Part shown: in pieces, positions 18,642 to 25,334 of the stretch | Numbering within the stretch: position 1 is the stretch's first letter | Layout of the letters: every line of letters starts with the position of its first letter | Source: Gammaproteobacteria bacterium | GTDB taxonomy: Bacteria > Pseudomonadota > Gammaproteobacteria > Pseudomonadales > Azotimanducaceae | DNA: 64,000 nt | Assembly: GCA_007694905.1 (NCBI GenBank) | Contig: REEU01000285.1 | Span: 31,980-95,979, forward strand | Direction: 5' to 3' | Made by a program: the position numbers and the translations under genes | The notes under the pieces: generated by a model | What the model saw: the letters and a program-made list of their open reading frames with translations, nothing else | Database searches by the model: none | What the model was told of the DNA's origin: nothing

Positions 18642-19592
18642 TCAACCCAGGCGCTTCACGCCAGGGAGGATGCAGAGCATCTCATAGAGCAGGGTCGCGC
18701 CCATGAGTGCGGTGTTTCCGGACGGGTCGTAGGGCGGTGCGACCTCCATCAGATCACCGCCGATGATGTCGAGTCCCCAGGCGCCGCGGACGATCTCAAG
18801 CCCCTGTGCCCCAGTGAGACCACCCATCTCCACGGTGCCGGTTCCCGGCGCCACCGAAGGGTCGAGCCCGTCGATATCAAAACTCAGATACACCGGTCCG
18901 GCGCCGAGCTCCTCGCGAACCTCGCTCATCAGCGGCGCAAGCGAGCGATACCAGCATTGCTCCGCTGTCACCACGCGGAAACCCTGCCGACGGCACCAGT
19001 CGAAGTCCTCAGCGGAGTAGCCGGTGCCACGCAGGCCGATCTGCACCACCCTGGTGCCGTCGATGAGCTTCTCCTCCAAAGCGCGTCGGAACGGAGTGCC
19101 GTGCGCGATGGGTTCACCGAACATGCTGTCGTTCACGTCGGCGTGGGCATCGACATGGATGAGTCCCACCGGCCCGTGCTTCTTTGCCATCGCACGCAGA
19201 ATGGGCAGCGTGGCCGTGTGATCGCCGCCGAGCGTGAGCGGTGTGCAGTCGTGACCAAGCACGTCGTCGTAGAAGGCGGTGATAAGGTCCATCGACTTCG
19301 GCAGATGGAAGGTGTTGATCGCCACATCGCCGATGTCTGCCACCTGCAGGCTGTCGAAGGGGGCCGCGCCGGTGGCCAGGTTGTAGGGTCTGAGCATCCT
19401 CGACTCGTCGCGGATCTGCCGCGGGCCCAGGCGCGCACCGGGGCGGTTGGAGGTCCCGATATCCAGCGGAATACCGATGAAGGCGGCATCGAGCCCTGCG
19501 GCGCTGGGTGCGGATGGCAGCCGCATCATAGTGGCGGGACCACCGAAGCGGGGCATGTCGTTGCCGCCGAGCGGCTGATTGAAATCGGGCAT
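18642..19592 (-). CDS. speB: Agmatinase / ureohydrolase family enzyme
   Basis: A 316-residue binuclear manganese enzyme that removes urea from agmatine or a similar guanidino compound. The metal ligands are complete: GGDHTATLP, HVDAHADVND and SFDIDGLDPSVAPGTGT. The loop RGTGYSAEDFDW and the N-terminal FGGPATMMRLP resemble agmatinases and guanidinobutyrases, so the exact substrate is not settled by sequence. It follows the DASS transporter gene on the same strand with a 132-bp gap. A 50-bp inverted copy of part of this gene lies in that gap (see 19663). Confidence 0.9.
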   Translation of the reverse strand: MPDFNQPLGGNDMPRFGGPATMMRLPSAPSAAGLDAAFIGIPLDIGTSNRPGARLGPRQIRDESRMLRPYNLATGAAPFDSLQVADIGDVAINTFHLPKSMDLITAFYDDVLGHDCTPLTLGGDHTATLPILRAMAKKHGPVGLIHVDAHADVNDSMFGEPIAHGTPFRRALEEKLIDGTRVVQIGLRGTGYSAEDFDWCRRQGFRVVTAEQCWYRSLAPLMSEVREELGAGPVYLSFDIDGLDPSVAPGTGTVEMGGLTGAQGLEIVRGAWGLDIIGGDLMEVAPPYDPSGNTALMGATLLYEMLCILPGVKRLG

Positions 19593-19662
19593 GGGCAGGG
19601 CTCGCTAGCAGGCAACAGTAGGTATCGGAGCCGCAATGAAAGCACAGGGCGTGCCACGCGCG

Positions 19663-19716
19663 GGAGCAATGCTGGTATCGCTCGCTTGCGCCCGCTGATG
19701 AGCGAGGTTCGCGAGG
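19663..19716 (+). repeat. Inverted fragment of the agmatinase gene
   Basis: The sequence running from GGAGCAATGCTGGTATCG to GAGGTTCGCGAGG is the reverse complement of bases 18911-18963 inside the agmatinase gene, except for one extra C. It lies about 70 bp upstream of the agmatinase start and in the opposite orientation, so the gene and its leader could form a long hairpin of about 50 bp. Confidence 0.85.
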
Positions 19717-19724
19717 GGCGAGGG

Positions 19725-21341
19725 TCAGAACAGGCCGAACACCCCATCAGGGGTAATGCCAAGCACCCGGAACCAGGTTTCACCCATGAGGATCACGGCC
19801 AGCCAGCCGAAGGTCATCATGGTGAATCCGTACTTGAAAGCATCGGGAAGGCGGTAGTGGTCGGTCTCGTAGAGCAGCGCCGCCGGCTTGCTGTTGAACG
19901 GCAGCACGTAGACGTGTTCGATGAGGAAGGCGACTGGCAAGGCAAGACTGATGACGCTGTAGTCGAACAGTTCTGCCGTACCGATGGCGATGGGCACGAA
20001 AATCATGGCACGCATAGTCTTGGACTGGGACAGCAGCGCCGAGTAGCACATGACGCCAGTCAGCAGCAGGTAGAGCACCCAGAACGGCGTGTCCTGATCA
20101 AGCCCCACGGCGTCGAAGAAGGCAGCCACGCCGATGTTCGGCAGGCCGGTCTGGGCAAAGCCTGCCCCAAGGCAGTAGGCGCCAGCCGAAAACAACATCA
20201 GGTGCCAGGGAATGTCGACGTCGTTCCAGTCGACGATGCCCACGCGCGGCAACAGCGCAACGATGCCGCCGATGAATGCCACCGCCGTGGCGCTCACGCC
20301 ATGCAGCCGGTCAGTGGACCAGAACGCGAGGATGGTGATAAAGATCGCCGCAGCGCGGATCTCGTCCCACGCCACCGGGCCAAGCGCCTCGTACTCCTCC
20401 CGCAGCCGGTCCATGCCGCCTTCGATCTGCGGGACTTGCTGCCGCGCCTCCAGCGGAAAGTAGATCCGCATGGCCACCACGTAGCCGATCAACATCAGCC
20501 CCACCATGGTGGGCAGCATGGCGATCATCCAGTCGGCGAAAAACACGCCACCTGAGATCGCCCCACTGATCAGCGCCGCAGCCAACAGGTTGGCGCCGGA
20601 GCCTGTAACGAAACAGCCCGCACCGAGATTAATGTTGAGCAGGTTCTGCAGAACGATGCTGCGACCAAAGTTGCTCTGACCCTCACCCGGGCGCGCGCCA
20701 TAGATCGCTGCGATGACCATGAAGACCGGCAGCAGAATCGCGGCCTTGGCGGTGGTGGCCGAGATGAATGCTGACAGCGTCACGTTGATGACGATGAAGC
20801 TCAGAAAGACCGAAGAGGCATTGCGCCCGAAGCGCAGGATGAACCAGAGCGTGTAGCGCTTGGCAAGTCCCGTCTTCACCAGCATGCTGGCGAGGATGAA
20901 GGACATGATGTTGAGCCACATGATCGGGTGCCCGAGTTGAGCATAGGCCTCGCGCTCACTGAGAACGCCGGTCAACACCAGGGCGATGATCAGGATCAGG
21001 GAGGTCAGATAGTTCGGCAGCGCGACGGTGGTCCAGAGCACCATGCCGACAAGAAAGATGGCGAGCATGAAGGTATTGCGCCGGACCAGCTCGTCGCGGC
21101 CGACATCCTCCAGAACGGCCGCGGCCTGATCGGGCAGATTCGCGGGATCGAATGCCAGCAGCCACTCCGGCGTCCAGAAGTAACCAAACAGAATGAAGGC
21201 AAAGATGGCAACCGGAATGCCCGCCCTTGCCATCCAGACTTCGAAACCCGAACGCTGTCGGGCCGGCAGCCGGTCGATCCGGTACTGGCCCATGTCCAGC
21301 GGGTCGTCGACGGCTGCCGTCTCTTTGCGAGCGTCGCTCAT
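19725..21341 (-). CDS. SLC13/DASS-family anion symporter
   Basis: A 538-residue transporter with about eleven membrane helices. It belongs to the divalent anion:sodium symporter group: SFILASMLVKTGLAKR, AFISATTAKAAILLPVFMVI, NLLNINLGAGCFVTGSGANLLAAALISG and the C-terminal FVPIAIGTAELFDY/LPFNSKPAALLYETDHY are the expected repeat motifs around the substrate site. Likely substrates are dicarboxylates or sulfate. The gene starts 11 bp after an uncharacterised gene on the same strand, so the two form an operon. Confidence 0.88.
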   Translation of the reverse strand: MSDARKETAAVDDPLDMGQYRIDRLPARQRSGFEVWMARAGIPVAIFAFILFGYFWTPEWLLAFDPANLPDQAAAVLEDVGRDELVRRNTFMLAIFLVGMVLWTTVALPNYLTSLILIIALVLTGVLSEREAYAQLGHPIMWLNIMSFILASMLVKTGLAKRYTLWFILRFGRNASSVFLSFIVINVTLSAFISATTAKAAILLPVFMVIAAIYGARPGEGQSNFGRSIVLQNLLNINLGAGCFVTGSGANLLAAALISGAISGGVFFADWMIAMLPTMVGLMLIGYVVAMRIYFPLEARQQVPQIEGGMDRLREEYEALGPVAWDEIRAAAIFITILAFWSTDRLHGVSATAVAFIGGIVALLPRVGIVDWNDVDIPWHLMLFSAGAYCLGAGFAQTGLPNIGVAAFFDAVGLDQDTPFWVLYLLLTGVMCYSALLSQSKTMRAMIFVPIAIGTAELFDYSVISLALPVAFLIEHVYVLPFNSKPAALLYETDHYRLPDAFKYGFTMMTFGWLAVILMGETWFRVLGITPDGVFGLF

Positions 21342-21351
21342 GGTTGCCGCC

Positions 21352-21960
21352 TCAGGCGCGGAACGACGGCGCGGAAGCGAGCCCGGTAATACGTTTCAGC
21401 GCCGCGACATAGCTGATGTTGCCGTAGGCCAGAAGGCCCAGTGCTTCGGACAGATGCAGTACGTCGTCCGCATCGACACCCTCGACGCACACGCTGCGGA
21501 CGGCGGCACCGTTGACGCGCACTTCGACGACCTCGGCCTGTACGGAGTCCAGCTTGAAGCCGAAGCGACGCTTGAACAGATCCACGACGACGACATCGCG
21601 CGACGACTCGCGCAGCGCCGAACACAGCGCTTGTTCGTCGACCTCTTCTGGAAACTGCCCTTCAATCTGTGCGCCGAGGGCAGGGAACAGCTGTTTACCC
21701 AGGTCGTCGCTGGACAAAGGCAAGGGCAGCTTCAGCGCCGGTCGCCACTGTTCGAGGCCGCGCTCCACGGCGATGCGCTCCTTGATGTCGAGCAGGCCAC
21801 CGCGAAGCTTGACGTTGACGTCGCTGGCTCGCGACACCAGGTAGACCTCGGCGCTCTCACGGATCTCCGGCGCACCGGCGCGTTCACGCAGCTCGAACTC
21901 GATGCGCCCGAACTGCTGCGCGAAGCTGCGGAACTCGTAGCGGGGTGGCGATTCATCCAT
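21352..21960 (-). CDS. Conserved-looking protein of unknown function, partner of the DASS transporter
   Basis: A 202-residue soluble protein. Alternating charged strands (RYEFRSFAQQFGRIEFELRE, EVYLVSRASDVNVKLR, LLDIKERIAVERGLEQW) loosely recall the beta-barrel CYTH/VTC fold, whose members handle triphosphates and polyphosphate. I could not match the ExExK signature, so this remains a guess. The C-terminal half has RRFGFKLDSVQAEVVEVRVNG and ends GNISYVAALKRITGL. It is the first gene of the transporter operon and has a 20-bp palindrome 57 bp upstream of its start. Confidence 0.65.
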   Translation of the reverse strand: MDESPPRYEFRSFAQQFGRIEFELRERAGAPEIRESAEVYLVSRASDVNVKLRGGLLDIKERIAVERGLEQWRPALKLPLPLSSDDLGKQLFPALGAQIEGQFPEEVDEQALCSALRESSRDVVVVDLFKRRFGFKLDSVQAEVVEVRVNGAAVRSVCVEGVDADDVLHLSEALGLLAYGNISYVAALKRITGLASAPSFRA

Positions 21961-22016
21961 GGGCAGTACTGGCAGCGAGAATTCAGCCGCTCAGGCTAGC
22001 ATGCTGCCCCGATCAG

Positions 22017-22036
22017 GCCTTGACCGAGGTCAAGGC
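22017..22036. promoter_or_regulatory. Palindrome upstream of the DASS operon
   Basis: GCCTTGACCGAGGTCAAGGC has two perfect 9-bp arms around GA. It lies 57 bp upstream of the 21960 start, a usual place for an operator, though it could also be a terminator for the fic side. Confidence 0.45.
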
Positions 22037-22135
22037 GGGCGCTTTCGTAAGCCTGCGCTCGCTTGGGTCAGCGACTCTTCCAGATGAGCCGAGGCTACGA
22101 CAGCCATCCCGAGGCAAGGCGCGCCTGGCGGCCGC

Positions 22136-22300
22136 TCAGCGGAAGACGTCCTCCAGCGACCCTGCCGTCAGGATGCGATTCGACCAGGCCATGATCGCGT
22201 CGAGATCCGCTTACATGTCGATAAAGTCGATGAATCGAGAACCGGCGCGGGTCCGCCTCCTCTTCGATCACGAACAGGATCGCCTCGCGTTGCTCCTGGC
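22136..22300 (-). pseudogene. Collapsed remnant of an Rpn/DUF4351 gene
   Basis: This is a shrunken copy of the intact gene at 24264-25169. Four pieces appear in the original order with the intervening parts deleted. Bases 22136-22206 match 24264-24334 with one mismatch; 22206-22229 match 24562-24585 with one mismatch; 22231-22289 match 24910-24968 with three mismatches; 22291-22300 match 25040-25049. The pieces cover the stop codon, a central segment (MYADLDE), the EAILFVIEEE core and a bit of the N-terminal part. The reading frame is broken. Confidence 0.88.
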
Positions 22301-23692
22301 TGTCCAGGCTTCCTGCCACGTCCTGAACTCGGCCGGCCGTAGCTGATAGCGCGCGAAATTGCCCTCGTGCAGGCTGAGAAGCACGCTTTCCGCGATTTCG
22401 CGGAATCGCTCACGGTCCGGCGCGTCGATGTGGGTCTTCGTCCAGGAGGCGATGTGCGCGGCAGCCGCCTTGCGGTCCATGCCGGCGCGTACGATCTCCG
22501 CCACAACCGTGCGCAGTGCATCGCGGTGTTTGAGCCTGAACGGGTCGGGCTCGCCGAGCGACTGCCGGACGGCGGCGTAGCGGGCGGTCGAGCGCACGTA
22601 AGCCCAGATGAACACATCCTTGAGAAGATCGACTCGGTTCATCTCGTAGACGCCAAGAACCGCGTCGGTGTAGGTGGCACGCGGAACATCGGTGAAGGAG
22701 AGCGGCGAGAGATTGCGCTTGATAAGGGGAATGTTCGCGGCCAGACGCGACACGCGCTTGTTCACGTCATCGAAGGGCTGAAGGTAGGGCAATTGCACCA
22801 TGACGAAGAACGCCTGCTCGAACGGGTCTTCGATCGCGGCAGCGGTCGCGAGGATTTGGTGGAAACACTCCTCGATAAACTGCGGCACTTCGAGCGGATG
22901 GAAGGCGGATTTCTCGATGCCGACCGGAATGCGCCGCAACCGGCCTGCTGCCGACTCGTCGGGCAGCAGGTTGTTCGCAAGGATCGCATGAAGATTGAGG
23001 ATCGTGTAACGGTTGAAGTCAATCTCGTCGGCGACGCTGACCAGAAACTCGATCGCGTCCTTGTGGTTGAGGATCATCTGCGATTCAAGCCGGTCGCGGC
23101 CTTCGGCCTCTTGACCGAACTCGATCAAGCGCCGGGTGTCGAGCAGGGAGTAGGTATTGCCTTCGAGTCGGCTCGAATTCCAGGACAGGTCGATCAGAAG
23201 CCGGTTCAGAATCTGCTTGGCGTAGGTGCCGGCCGGCTGCGCCTCGAAGTCGGCTTCGCCGAGCCTGGCGAGATGGGCGCGCTCGTCTGCGGAGAGATAG
23301 AAGCTCTCATTGGGGCGGTAGGAGTCGAGAAAGGCGCGGTTGTAGCCAACCGGCTTGCGGACTGCGGGCGGCTTGCGCAGGTATGCGCGGATTTCATCGC
23401 CCAAGGTCGAAACCGGCACGGGCACTTCACTCTCGCCTTCAAGCTGTGCCGGGCCGGCAACCAACGCGCCGCGACCCTCTTCGCGCGGTAGCCTGTACTT
23501 CGCCCAGCGGCCCCCGCCCTCCTTCGCGATACGGCCTTCGTCCACGAGATGTTTGAGCCGATATTGCAGCGTACGGAACGGCACCTCGGCGCCGAGAGCG
23601 TCGGCAATGTCGCGCGCAGTCACGCCACCGGATCGGCGGGCCACCGCCGTCAGGATTGCTTCCAGCTCGCCTTCGGGTATGCGCCGGGGCAT
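22268..23692 (-). CDS. Fic family protein with N-terminal winged helix and variant active site
   Basis: A 474-residue protein. Residues about 1-68 look like a winged helix-turn-helix (GVTARDIADALG, FRTLQYRLKHLVDEGRIAKE, WAKYRL). An inhibitory motif S-x3-E-G-N (Ser173 to Asn179, SSRLEGN) precedes the Fic core. The catalytic loop reads LQPFDDVNKRVSR (304-316): the usual His of HPFxxGN(G/K)RxxR is Gln305 and the first Gly is Val310. To my knowledge this QPFxDVNKR form recurs in a Fic subfamily, so it is probably not decay. AMP-transfer activity is doubtful. The last eight codons (SNARRSCS) come from the rpn remnant, so the natural C-terminus was replaced or trimmed. The repeat cluster upstream suggests self-regulation. 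Confidence 0.9.
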   Translation of the reverse strand: MPRRIPEGELEAILTAVARRSGGVTARDIADALGAEVPFRTLQYRLKHLVDEGRIAKEGGGRWAKYRLPREEGRGALVAGPAQLEGESEVPVPVSTLGDEIRAYLRKPPAVRKPVGYNRAFLDSYRPNESFYLSADERAHLARLGEADFEAQPAGTYAKQILNRLLIDLSWNSSRLEGNTYSLLDTRRLIEFGQEAEGRDRLESQMILNHKDAIEFLVSVADEIDFNRYTILNLHAILANNLLPDESAAGRLRRIPVGIEKSAFHPLEVPQFIEECFHQILATAAAIEDPFEQAFFVMVQLPYLQPFDDVNKRVSRLAANIPLIKRNLSPLSFTDVPRATYTDAVLGVYEMNRVDLLKDVFIWAYVRSTARYAAVRQSLGEPDPFRLKHRDALRTVVAEIVRAGMDRKAAAAHIASWTKTHIDAPDRERFREIAESVLLSLHEGNFARYQLRPAEFRTWQEAWTARSNARRSCS

Positions 23693-23707
23693 CGATCAGC
23701 GCCTTTC

Positions 23708-23830
23708 TTGCGCCTATCATCTCTATGCGCAACTAAAACACCCATACGCGCAAAAATAAAGCATAAACGCAACAAAAGCGCATAGACGCAACGATCATTC
23801 ATTGCGCCTATGTCCCCCATTCTTGCGCAA
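23708..23830. promoter_or_regulatory. Cluster of ATAnnCGCAA repeats upstream of fic
   Basis: Four direct copies of a motif ending CGCAA, three of them preceded by ATAnn (CGCAA at 23728-23732, 23749-23753, 23768-23772 and 23787-23791), are spaced 21, 19 and 19 bp, about two helical turns. Two inverted copies, TTGCGCCTAT, lie at 23708-23717 and 23802-23811 and bracket them. A palindromic TTGCGCAA lies at 23823-23830. The cluster is AT-rich in a GC-rich region and begins 16 bp upstream of the fic start codon. Confidence 0.75.
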
Positions 23831-24263
23831 GGCCTGTAGCGGCCCGCCAACCCGGTTGGCGCTGTCGCGAAAGGAACAGGCCAGTCCAAAGAGCCACCCG
23901 CCTTCTTCCGTGGGCGAGCTCGTGTGGGCGCCACAGCCTCGCCGCCGGATGCGGATCATGGACCCGCCCGTTCATATGCACGAGGCCCGCCGGGTCGAGC
24001 CGATCGTGGAACAGGGCGAGGCGCTCACTCCTGGCGGATCAGGCCGTTGCTGTTGACCCTGGACTGGGAGCTGTCCGGGTGGCTGATCTACGCAACGCGA
24101 CCATGCTGGTGGGCGGAACGACAGCGCGTCCTGAAAGCCAGCAATGAGCGCCACGCTGCCGTGGAAGCGGATTCATCTGCGAAGGCCCGACTTTGCATCG
24201 ACCAGCCTCGCACGCTTTCGCGGCTGAAGCCGCTCCGACTGAGTTTCGAGGGCGGGCTGTGAT
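23831..24263. other. Intergenic region with no supported gene
   Basis: About 430 bp between the fic repeat cluster and the stop codon of the rpn gene. Several short frames exist on both strands, none with recognisable protein sequence. It may be the remains of the exchange that brought the rpn copies here. Confidence 0.45.
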
Positions 24264-25169
24264 TCAGCGGAAGACGTCCTCCAGCGACCCTGCCGTCAGG
24301 ATGCGATCCGACCAGGCCATGATCGCGTCGAGATCGGCAGCGTCCACCCGGCTTCGAACGCTGGCGCAGGCCTCATCGCCGAAACGCCGGGCGATGAGCC
24401 GCAGCAGGACACGCGCGGCGCCGTCGTGTGCGCCCTCCTGGCGGCCCTCCTCTCGGCCCTTCTCCCTGCCTTCCTCTTCGATCTTCCGTCTGAAGCTCAC
24501 CGCCATGTCATCCTCCTGCGCTGCTCTTGCGCGATAGATGGCCCATCCATTCTCGTCCAGGTCCGCATACATGTCGATAAAGTCGGTGTACTTCGCCCGC
24601 CGACCGTGATCCGGCTCCAGCATCAGCAATCCGCGCATCGCCTGCTGATAGATGTCCACCCTGGCCTCCGGCGGATAGGCCATGTTCGGCAGGTTCAACC
24701 GGGCCACCAGATTGGAGCTGTGCAGATGCCGGTCCGCCGGCTCCTCCGCCAGGGAGAACGAAAGAAAGTTGAATTGAAGATGATCCTGGGAGTCCGTGCC
24801 CAGGCGCAGATCCCGCTGGAACGGGCCCCGGTGCAGGAACACCACCACCGGAACCACACGCTCCGTATCGAAGCCTGCCGCCAGATCCAGGCAGTAGTGG
24901 GCAAGACGGTGAATCGAAAACCTGCGCGGGTCCGTCTCCTCTTCGATCACGAACAGGATCGCCTCGCGACGACCATCGGGCCATTCCACCAGCAGCGGCA
25001 CATCGAGCTCGCGGAAGCGATCGCCGAGACGCTCTTTCAACTGCTCCTGGCGGATGGGCGTGATGCGGGCGCTGGGATCGATGTCCGCCGCCGCCGACGC
25101 CGCGAACAGGGCGATGGCGTCACGCGGGTAATCGACGATCAGGTTCTTGAAGTTCTGGTCGTGATCCAT
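24264..25169 (-). CDS. Rpn/PD-(D/E)XK-type protein with DUF4351-like C-terminus
   Basis: A 301-residue protein. The opening DHDQNFKNLIVDYPRDAIALFA and the core RREAILFVIEEETDPRRFSIHRLAHYCLDLA resemble Rpn-type nucleases (transposase_31 / PDDEXK group), which cut DNA and promote recombination. An alternating EEEGREKGREEGRQEG stretch (about 225-245) is a charged helix common to this family. The tail RVLLRLIARRFGDEACASVRSRVDAADLDAIMAWSDRILTAGSLEDVF matches the DUF4351 pattern. Members often occur in several copies per genome, and a degraded copy lies 2 kb away at the end of fic. Whether it still acts as a nuclease is not known. Confidence 0.85.
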   Translation of the reverse strand: MDHDQNFKNLIVDYPRDAIALFAASAAADIDPSARITPIRQEQLKERLGDRFRELDVPLLVEWPDGRREAILFVIEEETDPRRFSIHRLAHYCLDLAAGFDTERVVPVVVFLHRGPFQRDLRLGTDSQDHLQFNFLSFSLAEEPADRHLHSSNLVARLNLPNMAYPPEARVDIYQQAMRGLLMLEPDHGRRAKYTDFIDMYADLDENGWAIYRARAAQEDDMAVSFRRKIEEEGREKGREEGRQEGAHDGAARVLLRLIARRFGDEACASVRSRVDAADLDAIMAWSDRILTAGSLEDVFR

Positions 25170-25334
25170 CGGCGCTGACCCCGGATCGACGGATGGCCGA
25201 ATCCTGAATCACGCAGTCGAATGATGACGACGAGAGATCACCGACGGAGGTGTGCGAATGGACAACTTTGTGCTGTAAGCGAGCGCCGCCTGTTGGCATC
25301 AGGCGACAAGGTCTGGCCCCACTGGACCCTTCAC

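Noticed and set aside
18957..20555. Plus-strand frame of 532 codons
   Set aside because: It runs antisense through the agmatinase and the DASS transporter; the sequence is His/Gln/Arg-rich without domains. Its only interest is that it crosses the inverted fragment at 19663.
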